Source: Parastagonospora avenae f. sp. tritici 18332-5 (taxonomy: Eukaryota; Ascomycota; Dothideomycetes; Pleosporales; Phaeosphaeriaceae). Taken from it: DNA of 64,000 bases. How positions within the stretch are numbered: position 1 is the stretch's first letter; each line of letters starts with the position of its first letter. The stretch spans positions 434,001 to 498,000 of the forward strand of contig JAFJTR010000010.1 in NCBI GenBank assembly GCA_022559985.1, read 5' to 3'. Below are positions 11,360-22,133 of the stretch, piece by piece. The translations under genes and the position numbers were made by a program. A model generated the notes under the pieces. The model was not told the DNA's origin and did not search any database. It saw only the letters and a list, made by a program, of their open reading frames with translations.

Positions 11360-11849
11360 GGCTGGTGGTCTAGTGTTGGACTAGGGGCGACCGAGTATGC
11401 GAGTGTATGTTGAGCAGTTGTGGTAGAGTTGTTGGCGTGAGTGGCAGGTTGATTCGATATTGGGATCGGGTTTAAGGGGCTGGGAGGGGAGGATGATGGA
11501 TCGGAGGCCAAGCTCAGGCAGCCGTGGGCAACTTGTAAAAGGAAGCGTAGTCAGGAGCAAGGTCGACCCAATCAGTGCGTTCTGGCGACGCAATTCACAA
11601 TGCGTAGGTCAAGACATACTCGAATTAGTCGAAGTGAAAAGTACAGATGAAATTGGTTGGATTGGAAGAAGGGATGACCAGAAACCTAACATGCGAAACA
11701 GCCATGATGCCTGGATGACATTCACTCACTCTGCTAAATCTAATACCTGGCTTTGTAGCGGACGACCATTAGGCCGACTGATGGCACCGACGCCAGTGTG
11801 TGCACTTACGGAAGACACGCTCGTGCCATTGTGCACATCGATGACCCTC
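11360..11849. other. Intergenic, 490 bp
   Basis: Upstream of the CDK-site gene and downstream of glyoxalase II, both on the minus strand. No additional gene is supported. Confidence 0.6.
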
Positions 11850-12857
11850 CTAGGCATTGTCCTTCATCGATCGCAGTGCGCCCATGATATCAACTGGGTC
11901 TGTCTTTCCAGTGAGCTTCTGGAGCTCTGGATCATCGGTACGCATGAAGACATTGTGTTTCTACGCCGGTTTGTTCAGATATTTTGAATGATATTAGCAA
12001 ATACAACATACCTTTTCATCTCCAATCGTGAACTTCCCCTGCGTCTCCTTGTTGGCTTGCGAGTACTCATCCAATTTCTTGATTGCGTCGTTGTTCAACA
12101 CCGTCTTGGCAAACTTGACGTTGCCCTTAGTGTACTCGTGACCTGGGAAGACTTTGGTATCATCTGGGAGCGCTCCCAGGGTCTTGAAAGCTGTGTGCAT
12201 TTCCTTTGGCGTACCCTCGAAAAAGCGGCCGCAGCCGCCTATGAACATGGTATCGCCAGTAAATACAGCCCGGTCGGAACCATCCTCGAAGAAGAAGCAG
12301 ATGCTGTCCTGAGTATGGCAGGGTGTGTGTAGTGCGGTCACATTGATGAACCCAACCTGGAATTTGGTGTTGTGGCTAGGTGTTTCCACGACGAGGTTGC
12401 AGTCTTTTCCACCCATCACAGGCAGGTTGAATGCTTTTTGCTATGCTCCGTGTCAGGTCTCAAGATATGGAGATTTCACTGAGGATCTTACGATTGCCTC
12501 GTTGCCTCCGGCATGGTCGTGGTGGCTTTTAATGTCGTTAGAAGACGTTTATGCTCATTGGCCGGTAGGCTTACTGGTGCGTATTGATGATCTTTGTCAG
12601 CTTATAGCCAGCACTGATCTTCTTCTTGAGATGGTCAATCACTCTGAAGCACTTAGCAGTCAATTCTGTTCTCAAACGCTAACGTCTAAACTCACTCCGA
12701 CGGGTTGGCTGGGTCGATGATGACAGCTTCTCTTCTCGTGTCGTCCGATACCAAATAGGCATAGTTGTTGCCTGAACCCTCCCCTGTCACGGTGTTAGTA
12801 CTTCCACAAAGTTGCCATTGAGGTACTCGTACACATGGGAATCGATTGGATATGCAT
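11850..12857 (-). CDS. Glyoxalase II (hydroxyacylglutathione hydrolase)
   Basis: Six exons on the minus strand: 12857-12833, 12783-12696, 12643-12575, 12525-12492, 12440-12012 and 11960-11850. All junctions are GT-AG, introns are 49-52 bp, and the product is 251 aa, the family's usual length. It hydrolyses S-lactoylglutathione to lactate and glutathione in methylglyoxal detoxification. The metallo-beta-lactamase signature THxHxDH spans residues 59-65 and is assembled across the junction of exons 3 and 4. Further metal and substrate motifs are TPCHT, FTGDTMF.GGCGRFFEG and PGHEYT. The C-terminal helical glutathione-binding part ends MGALRSMKDNA. No mitochondrial presequence is visible, so it is probably cytosolic. 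Exons 1 (25 bp) and 4 (34 bp) are very small. Confidence 0.93.
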
Positions 12858-13357
12858 GGCTCGTGTGGCTACTGGCTACTTGGCGTTAGCACTCGGGTGT
12901 CGTTGCGGTTACACGAGCTTCACCTTAACAATTGGCCTTGTGAGTAGTGTCGGTGAATACCTCTTAATTGCAGCAGCGAATAAGCTCATAAGGAATATGG
13001 TGATGATGATTGAACGAGAAGACGTCGTTGATGTCATGGAGCTTCGTCATATGGGTTCGGCGGGGAGGACGGGCCCGATCGGGGTATTGTCGGCAGTTTC
13101 TCTGAAGACTGCCGACTTTGACGTGTCGCGACAGCTTTCCATCATGCACCCACAACCACAGCACAAAATTGTCGATTTTCACACGCGGACATCGGTTTCG
13201 AGACTATCTGATTCGATTCACTGACATGCTAGTAAAGCTATATACACGCTGCGCGCGACCCTGGCAATACACTTAAGTAAAAGTCCGGACGCCAAACTCC
13301 TCCATGCTGAATTGTTCATGATGCTCATGTCACATTACTACGCCCCATCTCCCCACA
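12858..13357. other. Intergenic, 500 bp
   Basis: Promoter side of glyoxalase II and 3' side of the flavoenzyme gene. No gene or repeat is recognised. Confidence 0.6.
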
Positions 13358-15910
13358 TTACAATAATGATCTCAGGCGCTTCTGTAGCTCTGGCTCTCTC
13401 GAAGGACCATCGCTACGCAGGCGACGATCTTGCGGATCGTATAGAGGGTCGGGCGTCACGGTAGCCTTGATCTTCTCTCCGAAGTATTCGATCTCAACAG
13501 CTTCGCCTTCCCGGACATTGCCTGGCAACCAAGCGTATGCAACGGGCTTACGCACTGTGTACCCGAATGCCGCAGTCGTAACGTATCCAGCAGTCTTGCC
13601 GTTATAAAACACAGGCTCCTTGCCGAGACACATGGATCGGCCATCATCGACCGTCAGGCATCGTAATCGGCGGGCACATGTCTTCCGTGAGAAAGGCTCC
13701 AACGCGGCTTTCCCAACATAGTCTGCCTTCTTGTCCATCTGGATGGCATATGTCACACCCGCCTCCCACGGATTGTGTTCCGAGGTCATGTCCGATCCTG
13801 CCGCGCGGATGCCCTTCTCTATGCGAAGACCGTTGAAAGCAGCACGACCAGCAGCGACCAAACCCTCTGGCTTGCCGTACTGCCATAAGAGATCCCATAG
13901 GCGTTGTCCATACTCAGGTGTTGTTTGAATTTCCCAGCCATGCTCGCCGACGAAAGACTTTCGGAACATGGTGACGGGAATGCCAGCAAGACTAGTCTTC
14001 TTTACGCCCATGTATGGCAAGCTTTTGTTTGAAAAGTCCTCGGGGCTGACGGCGTGGATCACATCACGAGCCCGTGGACCCCAGAGACCAAGGCAGCAGG
14101 TACTTCCAGTAATGTCCCGAACCTGCGCCCATTGTCCTGGTGTGTGTTTGTTCTGTTTGCGAGCTTCGCGTGCGAGATATGCTAGGTCAGTCGCGGTGTT
14201 GGCACCGATTTGGAACAGTTCGCTGTCGAGCCTTGACACGAAGACATCGCTCAAGATTCCACCGTGGTTATTGAGGAGTAGTGTATGTGTGATGGAGCCT
14301 GCTCGCTTAGTGACATCGCTGGTGGTCAGGCGTTGTAGCAGATGTACAGCACCGGGGCCGGCGACCTCAAACCTGTGGAAGGTGGTCATATCATACATCG
14401 CAACGGCGTTCCGTGTCTTCCAAGCCTCTGCTGCTGCAATCGGCGAGTAAAATTTCGATGACCAGGCGTCGCGATCCACGTGCCGCCACTCCGCCGGCAA
14501 CGTCTTGACCAGGTCTGCATTCGACTCGTACCAGTGTGGTCGCTCCCAGCCGCCAACTTCGAGGAAGAATGCACCTTGTTCTCGCTGTCGAGCATGGAAC
14601 GGACTGACACGGAGGTTTCGGGGGTTCTCCTTCGGCGCGAGTGGGTGGATAATGTCGTAGATCTCGACGAAGTTCTGCTGGGATGTTTCGCTGACATATT
14701 CCGTGCTGAGTTGGACCTCTTCGAATCGGGTCAACTCAAGTTCGGCAATGTCGATTCTCGATCGTCCTTCAGTCAGCACTTCTGCGACGGCTCGTGCAAC
14801 ACCAGCTGAATGAGTGACCCATACAGCCTCAGCTACATAGAAGCCGTCCAGGTTTGGTGCCTGTCCAACTACGGATCCGCCATCTGGTGTGAATGAGAAG
14901 ACACCGTTGAAGCCGTCAGCAATCTCTGTCTCCCGTAGGGCGGGAAGCAACTCCTTGGTGGCTTGCCAAGCGGGCTCAAAGTCTTCGGGGGTGAAGTCGA
15001 GACGGGATGGCATGTTCTTGTCATTTACCTCCTTGGGTGTAACGCCCAAAGATCCAGCATCAACGGGCATTGGTCGATGGCCGTAGTACCCAATGCCGAA
15101 TTGCTCTCCGTGCTCCCTGTAGTACAGGTCCTGATCCTGGTGTCGCAAAATGGGCAGCTCGGCGTTCATGGCATTGATGTTCTTGTTCACCTCCCTTCCA
15201 ACTAGGCTAGGCACAGCTGTGGTCTTCACGTACTGATGGCCCAGCGGGAGCAAAGGAACCTTCAGGTCAATCATTCTTCCGATCTCGACGCCCCAGAAAC
15301 CGGCACAAGACACAACGATATCTGCCGGAATAGAGCCGTTGTTCGTCGTCACACCCGTGACATGGCCATCTGCTTGTTCGATGCCAGTAACAAGTGTGTG
15401 TTCTCGATAGCTAACGCCGGCATTGCGTGTGCTTTCGATGAGGATTTGCGTGGCACGGGCTGCGAGCGCCAGGCCATCACTGGGAATGTGTAAACCTCCG
15501 AGGACCATATCTTTGTTCAACAAAGGGTACTTCAGGAGACACTCCTCCGCGCTTATCAGATGTGCTTCGATGCCCCAAGATTGTGCGTACCCGTGCTTGC
15601 GCTTAAGCTCCTCGAGTCGTTCTGGGATTGTCGCGATCTCCAGGCCTCCCAATTGGTTGAAGCAATTCTGTCCATCCTTGTAGAGCGACTGAAGCTTTTC
15701 GACCGTGTACTTTGCGAAGAGTGTCATCGTCTTGGAGGGATTCGTTTGGAAAACTAAGCCAGGAGCGTGCGATGTTGAGCCTCCCGGTAGACTCAGTGGT
15801 CCTTGTTCAACAACAGTGATATTTTTCCATCCTCGCGAGACGAGCTCGTCAGCAAGGTTGGTGCCGACGATGCCAGCGCCGATAATAACAACGCGTTGAG
15901 AGGTATCCAT
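13358..15910 (-). CDS. Dimethylglycine/sarcosine dehydrogenase-like flavoenzyme (FAD + GcvT domains)
   Basis: A single exon of 850 aa. The ATG at 15910 is preferred, since upstream in-frame codons contain no other ATG. The N-terminal FAD/DAO domain begins VVIIGAGIVG at residues 7-16. The motif GSTSHAPGL places a His at residue 48, where dimethylglycine and sarcosine dehydrogenases attach FAD covalently. An FAO/GcvT-type aminomethyltransferase domain with a GcvT C-terminal barrel fills about 420-850 and in the family passes the released one-carbon unit to tetrahydrofolate. Length matches DMGDH/SARDH (about 850-900), but there is no mitochondrial presequence. It is divergent from a Rieske oxygenase, which suggests successive demethylation of betaine-like compounds. 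Substrate choice among dimethylglycine, sarcosine or a related N-methyl amine is not decided by sequence. Confidence 0.88.
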   Translation of the reverse strand: MDTSQRVVIIGAGIVGTNLADELVSRGWKNITVVEQGPLSLPGGSTSHAPGLVFQTNPSKTMTLFAKYTVEKLQSLYKDGQNCFNQLGGLEIATIPERLEELKRKHGYAQSWGIEAHLISAEECLLKYPLLNKDMVLGGLHIPSDGLALAARATQILIESTRNAGVSYREHTLVTGIEQADGHVTGVTTNNGSIPADIVVSCAGFWGVEIGRMIDLKVPLLPLGHQYVKTTAVPSLVGREVNKNINAMNAELPILRHQDQDLYYREHGEQFGIGYYGHRPMPVDAGSLGVTPKEVNDKNMPSRLDFTPEDFEPAWQATKELLPALRETEIADGFNGVFSFTPDGGSVVGQAPNLDGFYVAEAVWVTHSAGVARAVAEVLTEGRSRIDIAELELTRFEEVQLSTEYVSETSQQNFVEIYDIIHPLAPKENPRNLRVSPFHARQREQGAFFLEVGGWERPHWYESNADLVKTLPAEWRHVDRDAWSSKFYSPIAAAEAWKTRNAVAMYDMTTFHRFEVAGPGAVHLLQRLTTSDVTKRAGSITHTLLLNNHGGILSDVFVSRLDSELFQIGANTATDLAYLAREARKQNKHTPGQWAQVRDITGSTCCLGLWGPRARDVIHAVSPEDFSNKSLPYMGVKKTSLAGIPVTMFRKSFVGEHGWEIQTTPEYGQRLWDLLWQYGKPEGLVAAGRAAFNGLRIEKGIRAAGSDMTSEHNPWEAGVTYAIQMDKKADYVGKAALEPFSRKTCARRLRCLTVDDGRSMCLGKEPVFYNGKTAGYVTTAAFGYTVRKPVAYAWLPGNVREGEAVEIEYFGEKIKATVTPDPLYDPQDRRLRSDGPSREPELQKRLRSLL

Positions 15911-17742
15911 AACGGCGAAATAAAAGAACAACTATCTGACCTCTAAGATCTGTAGGAGGGCGCCTCTTAAAGCCCTTATGGTCGCGAGACCGGACTATCT
16001 CGCCACATCTTTCTCGAACACCTGCCGCGGGTAAGCGAGGACTACAGCATCAAAAAGGCGAAAGCTTTCCGGTAAAAGCTGATTGACGACAGATTCGACA
16101 AGTAAACAACGCGCCCCGCATGCCATCTTGACGACATTGGTGGGGACGTATGATTCCAGGTCCTGTTTGCCAAATCGAGTTAAGGGTAATCTGATCGACG
16201 GGAATAGGCAAGCCTACATAAAGTGCACGAACCCCGCTTCGCGCGTGCGGCTTACTACCACGCCTCTGTCCCTGCAGCATCCTATCTCACTTCACAACAG
16301 AAAACACTCGCAAACGGTTTGTAAATGTACAAATCATCATTCAACTAAACGGTTGATCCGATCTCTGAAGCCCAGCGACGTCATCCATCACGAAAAGTGA
16401 CAGTTTGAAACTTGGGAATGGTTCGAACACGAATGCGACAACTTGCCAGTTACTCCTATCGCGACAAACCTGACGATTCTGTCATACCAAAATTCAATTG
16501 TCTGACCAGAACTTCACGAGAGCGCCAGTCCTCGCCTATCATGTCCAGCCGCCAGTCAATCGCTTCTCCAGTGCTATGCCCACTGACTGACGATGCTACT
16601 AGCACCAAGAGGTTCGAGATGGGTCTCTCCATGAACAAATCATTATAGTGCTTGCTATGAGCAAGACCGATTGTTACATCGGTTGTGGCCCTTTATGCTG
16701 TAAGGTCAGTGTCCTTCCGGAAAACTTTTCATCCGGTAGTTTCTCCTGGACAGACGCTGTCCACCAGAATTGCCGAGCGCACCCAAAGCAGCACAAAAGT
16801 CCATCACTTGGACATCGCCCTCGAAGTTTCCATGAGGGGTAGATTTAACATGCGCAATCTCCATGCGACAATTCAGCGTCACGATGAACCAGTAGTGCTT
16901 CGTCTGGCGAGCTATCATCCGATAGCCGTAGCATCTCTACAGTAGGCTTTGCGCGCTGTCTGCAATCGACCGAACGTCTCACCGAAGACCACGTCTTGTG
17001 AAGGTCAATCCACCGTCTCTTCGCTGCCATCCGCTGCTTCAATTCCGAGATCACCCTCGAGATTGCACAGCGATAAGTTCTTTTACCTATCTATTATCGA
17101 CATGAAGATCTATCGCTTTACGATGATCTCGGGTAGCAATGATAAGAGTTGATAGTGAAACTAACCCGGTGGTTTTGACGTGGCTGTGGTCGAAATTGTT
17201 CCAGGCTTGGCTGGCGTTGGATGTCCAATTTTGGACATCAGATCCACGCCAGCCCACGCCAGCGCGAGGGGCTTTGACAAGAACGGTCTACGCATTCTGT
17301 CACGATGACATTTGTATTGAACCGCTGCATTGCCAGAAGAACCATCGGGTCATTGCCCAGTAATAGCTCCGTATCGAGCTTCTAGCTCTCTGTCTAACTC
17401 TTGCGACGCTTCATGCAAATGATCACGATGGCAAGTGGAGCGTCTTAGGAGTCCAAAAACTGTGTGTAGCGCTTGCAACGTTCCCCCGACTTGATTACGT
17501 TCGCGCTTGTCACTGGTTATCAGTCGCTAGTGGTGAATGGAAGCCATTTCCCCATAGGGCCTTAGGTATTCGTTTACTCGATAAGGGTGAGGAGGTACTA
17601 CCACCAGTACACGGGTATATTAACGCCTCACCACTGTGAGGACCCAGCCATCGCATCATTACTCTTCTATCGACACTTCCCTGGTAACAAGCTAGGCTAC
17701 TACTTCGATACCCTCATCACATCTTCACATACACAGCCCACA
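15911..17742. other. Long divergent intergenic region between catabolic genes, 1.8 kb
   Basis: Separates the start codons of the flavoenzyme and the Rieske oxygenase. Only short chance frames are present. It contains the foldback at 17204-17260. Its length suggests two separate promoters. Confidence 0.55.
17204..17260. repeat. Foldback (imperfect inverted repeat)
   Basis: The arms GGCTTGGCTGGCGTTGG-ATGTCCAA and TTGGACAT-CAGATCC-ACGCCAGCCCACGCC pair with each other. The core ATGTCCAA-TT-TTGGACAT at 17221-17238 is a perfect 8-bp palindrome with a two-base centre, and CTGGCGT/ACGCCAG pair further out. It could be a MITE remnant, a regulatory palindrome or a transcribed hairpin. Confidence 0.6.
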
Positions 17743-19049
17743 ATGTCATCGCTATTGAGCTACATTGGCCTGGGTGGCTCGGCTACCCCCGCTACTCCTC
17801 CAGAGAAGTCAGCCGTTCGCGCACTGCCTGCCAACTGGTACACATCAGAAGAGATGTACCAACTGGAGAGGCGTGCGATCTTCTCACGACGATGGTTGCT
17901 TCTCACCCACAAGTCAAGATTCATCAACCCTGGTGACTACCTTCGCTACAGCGTAGCCAACTACGACATTGTAGTATCAAAGGACCGACAAGGCGAGATT
18001 CACGCATTCCACAACGTCTGTCGACACCGAGCGTACCCTGTAGTCGAACAAGACAATGGCAACGCTAAGATCTTCTCTTGCAAATACCACGGATGGTCAT
18101 ATGGTCTCAACGGCAACCTGGCAAAGGCACCAGGATACCAAGACCTTCCTGCCTTCGAGAAGGCCGAGAATGGTCTGTTCCCAATCCATGTTCGCCTCGA
18201 TAAGAACGGTTTCGTATGGATCAATATGGACTCAAAAGAAGTGCCTGAGGTTTCCTGGGAGGAACAATTCGACACAGTTGATGAGCAAGAGCGGCTAACC
18301 GACTTCAACTTTGACGACTACGTGTTTGACCACACATACAACATGGAGAGCAACTTCAACTGGAAGATTCTCGCGGACAACTTCAATGAATGCTACCACT
18401 GTAAAACGACACATCCCGATCTTCCTGCCATCGCAAACTTGGAAACATATGATGTCAACTGCTCAGCAGACCACATTCAGCATGACCCGAAGACCACAGA
18501 TGAGCAACGCGCAGCTGGTTTCGGTATCTGCTCGACGTACATGTTCCCTAATGTCTCATTCACAGTCACGTAAGTTTTCAAGATCCGATTCATGCAAGGC
18601 AATTCGCTAACGATGACAAAAGCTCCACATTTATGATGATGCAAAAGTTCATGCCAAAGGCTCCCGGAGTGTCGGTGATGTACTACGAACTCTGGCGCAA
18701 CAAGAACGCCACCGAAGAAGCGTTCCACGCCATCGCCGACCTGTACGCACGCGTCATGAAGGAAGATAAGGTGCTTTGCGAGCGCGCACAAGCCAACATC
18801 AACGCCGGCCTTTTCATCAACGGCGAGCTACACCCCCACATGGAGAAGGGCCCCCTATTCTTCCAGAAGCGCTGCCGAGAGGTTGTCATGGACCACGCCG
18901 CTCGAGAGAAGCGCGAGGGCCGGCAAATTTGGCCTGCGAAGCAACAGCTCAAGAAGACTGGCAACAGCGCAATCAGCAACGAAGATGTGGCTTTCTGCGA
19001 GGGCCTTGCATGCGGTAACGAAAACGATAAGAGCGATTTGGCTTGGTAA
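17743..19049 (+). CDS. Rieske non-heme iron oxygenase, choline monooxygenase/betaine demethylase type
   Basis: Exons are 17743-18569 and 18623-19049 with a 53 bp intron (GTAAGT, AAAAG), giving 417 aa, typical for the alpha subunit family. The Rieske [2Fe-2S] ligands are C93-x-H95 and C113-x2-H116 (CRHR and CKYH). The mononuclear iron site is DNFNECYHCKTTH, with His219 and His224 and bridging Asp212. The family includes plant choline monooxygenase and bacterial glycine betaine, carnitine and stachydrine demethylases. These need a separate ferredoxin reductase, which is not in this window. The start is the first ATG of the frame. Divergence from the DMGDH-like gene favours betaine or another N-methyl amine as substrate (inference). 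Confidence 0.92.
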
Positions 19050-19526
19050 TGGGTTGATGACATATCATGATTGTGCAGCATTGTTAGGTGTTAGGGAGTG
19101 TTGATAGAGGCCTCGTCCTCTCGCCAAATTTGGTAACAGTTGTATTTCCTTCTGACGGGTAGCGGTCCAAGTATCCTTTGTATGGTGCAAAGGACAGCTT
19201 CAGAGAGTAGCACATGTAATGGATTCCATTAAATTTCACACATTGGTCTTCATTCAACTCGCGCACTGTGTACATGCTGTACCGCACTAAAACTCCTCCC
19301 GACATCGCTCTCCCCTCCAACACTGCTCGCCAACGTCTGCAACGCAAAGCATCATGCGTTACGCCTCGTTTCCAGCATCCGCACATAAGACGTCAGCTGC
19401 GCATGGTACAGCCGACGTTTTCCTATCGTCATCGCATAAGTGCGGAGGTTGGTTTCGTTCGGGTCGCCGCCGAATGCAATCTCCATCCGCATCGGGAAAG
19501 CTGATCCATCGGCCAATCGCGTTTAG
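19050..19526. other. Intergenic, 477 bp
   Basis: 3' flank of the Rieske gene up to the decayed SRR1-like gene. No gene is seen. Confidence 0.5.
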
Positions 19527-20584
19527 CTAGTCAGGGAACAGCCTTCGAAAACTGTGGGCGCGATGCGAGATGGGGTATGTGGGGAGATGTGGACGTGCCA
19601 TCGCGATGGATATGTTGATCTCGTTGCAAACGTCTGGTCCAGGTGCGTCAAACGCATGTTCGATCATTTGCCATGTCACTAGTCCTCCATCATAGTGTCC
19701 TCCTCTCTTGCAGCGTCGTTTCTCAGCCATATCTGCACTTGGTACAACCAGCTCATAGTTAAATGGGTCTGCTTTTCCCTTTTTGTCTCGCTGCCAGTAT
19801 GGACCACCCAGCTCAAGGAAAAGCTTCTAACTCTGTAGCATCTGCGCAACCCGGGGCGAACTTCGAAGTTGCTAAGAGTACATTGACTTATTTTTATCTG
19901 CTTCGACTATGTCCATGATGATGGCCACAGGGCGTGCTATGTCAGCACATATTTGCAAGAGTGGGAAGTTCATGGGAAGGCATATACCAATGACCATGGT
20001 GTGTTCGTCAATCTCTAGAAGGCCGTCGGGGTCGCACACGAAATTCAACTGGCCCTCGGTATATTCTTTGCGAGAAGCAGCTTGTCTCGTGATGTATATA
20101 CTGGGTCTTGAAACAGTATTCGAACTTTCTGTTCTGTCTTATTGTGCACAGCGTTGAATTTAGAAGCAATGTCGAACGCGAAGCAGTGCTGCGCGAAATA
20201 GGCTGGATTTTACTTTCCCTCAAGGGCGTCCAGTCCGAAGCATACAATTTTGCGTACCTTGACAAGATTTTCGATCGCGTTATCTATCCTTTTGTCCAAC
20301 GCTTGGATTTGCGGACTCGCGGACCATGCTTGTCGCATGATTGGCATGGATTTGTGCCACTCTGCCATACATTCTGCATCTTCACGACCCAATAGCCCTC
20401 TATCGCGGAGAGTAACTTCTCTGTCATCTTGGCACCAATTTTCAATCACAAAGGGCGTCAGAATGGGCCTCCCTGTGTTTCTGGCATGCTTTTTTATCCT
20501 TCCGCTCAAGGCGTAGAGCAGCTTCAGTTTATCAGATCTGCGTTTCCTGACATGCATTTTGGGATGCAGCTCTACTGCTGTCAT
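19527..20584 (-). pseudogene. SRR1-like domain gene, broken by three stops and a frameshift
   Basis: Read from the ATG at 20584, the frame encodes a basic N-terminal part, then KIVCFGLDALEG, the start of an SRR1-like core, and hits TAA at 20210-20212. The same frame continues with NPAYFAQH and FQDPVYTSRDKLLLAKN. A one-base shift near 20050 then moves to the frame of FVCDPDGLLEID. Two TAGs follow, one at 19872-19874 and one about 50 bases further on, after which the frame stays open to 19527. SRR1-like proteins are numerous in Dothideomycetes; their role in fungi is unclear. All three stops can come from CAA or CAG by C-to-T change. No plausible intron removes them. Confidence 0.7.
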
Positions 20585-20792
20585 GAAACCAAATTCAATC
20601 GTGTTCTCCGTACATAGCAATCCTCATCATCACGTGAGCTGGTGATGCACAGCAGAATTGTATATGAACGCGTTCGTACGATAGATAGAACATAATCAAT
20701 CTGCAACAATATACACTCGTAACTTGATCAATCCCATCGTACAATATTGTACACCCACTTACTGCAACTATCGCGCTGCAAAAGAAGTGCTA

Positions 20793-21104
20793 CTAACACG
20801 TGTCGTCTTCAAAGCCTCCGGGCTTCCATACATTTCGTCCCTTTCCTTGGAGATCCGGTTCGCGATGTTCGAAGAAACTCCTGTCGTTTAAGATTCTGTC
20901 CCGGACGAGACGATATCTTTTAAGGTTCTTGCGAATAAAAATGGCGATACTCGTATCGTACTGTAATCCTAGTCCTTTCAGGTCCACCAAATGCTTGCAT
21001 CAGGTCTCATACCAGGACTTCCTTGTCGGCTTTTCCGGATCTACCGGCCTTCTCGGCTTCTTCTCGATCCTGTACTGGATGCGATATGGAGATGGACGAG
21101 GCAT
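20793..21104 (-). pseudogene. Small basic protein gene with one internal TGA
   Basis: The ATG at 21104 opens 34 codons rich in Lys, Arg and Pro, stopped by TGA at 21000-21002. The same frame then runs on for 68 codons to 20793 with a patterned segment, HLVDLKGLGLQYDTSIAIFI, followed by basic residues. The helix-then-strand pattern after a basic stretch weakly recalls a MADS-type domain; this is a guess. No GT-AG intron large enough to remove the TGA is visible. It lies next to the broken SRR1-like gene on the same strand. Confidence 0.5.
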
Positions 21105-22133
21105 GGTAAAGTGTGGCCCGGCGCTAAAGAGAGTCAATATTGCAAGCGGAATAGCGATGGGTGTCTAATGTATGAGCTTCTCGATTTTGTTTGTGTTCTG
21201 TTTGGAGACAGCATACTCGATAGCAAACACTTATGTCTAAACCAATTGGCATAATCAATCATTGCATCACCTGACCACGAAATTCATTCCGCTAAGAATC
21301 GCGTCCTGCCAGGTACAGGTTTCGGGTGTCGTGCTCGAGGCGAAATGCTGTAGCTGCAGAAGTTCCACCCTACCCGCCATGTGTATATGTGCGATACATA
21401 CACAGCTGTATAAGTGCCCATATAAATGAAGGAAGCAATGTCTCGCAAAGCTAGCGAGAAGATCGGTCAAGACTGGATAGACCTCAGGCGAGTGAGTGGA
21501 GATCAGATACGGTACTGAAGTAAGGAGAAGCTACAGCATGATCCGAGTGCTAGTCGCAATTGGGTTGCATCGTCAGGCAGAACGTATGCGCTATACCATG
21601 TGTCAGGGTGACTGGTGATATTTACTATTCTGCACACATGATCGATCGTTCATCGATCATTGTTACCTTTTTGAACGCATGCTGGCGCAGTGGGTGCAGA
21701 CCTGTGTCTGACACCATGCATATAGCTCCAATTTTGTTCATGGTTCATTGACCAATACCAAGGTATCGTCAAACCCACTCTTCTCCCTTTCTGATCATAC
21801 TGTTGAGATTGCAACGGCATCATCACGTTCATGCTGTCTAACAAGTGGTAGCTCCCGAGTATATGATTTATAATTTGCCCGACTATCCTGCCCTACAAAG
21901 CTGCCGGTAGATCTGGTGATAGAATGACCACCGAACAAAGGAAGACATAGTATAATCTGTAGTATGACTTGACAACTAAAAGTCAACGGAATAAGAAACA
22001 AATGGTAGTAGAGTGGGCTTGGTACTCTGGAGTTACTGAAGAGTAGCCAGGAAGAGGGCGCAGACAGAGGCGCGGATGTGCATAGAACGCTTCATTGGAC
22101 GAGAGGTGTGCTTCTGGCTAAGTAACCACTCTT
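21105..22133. other. Intergenic, 1.0 kb
   Basis: No supported gene. It is moderately AT-rich with only short frames. Confidence 0.5.

Noticed and set aside
16421..16432. GGTTCGAAC word resembling a tRNA B box
   Set aside because: No matching A box, acceptor stem or cloverleaf could be found around it.
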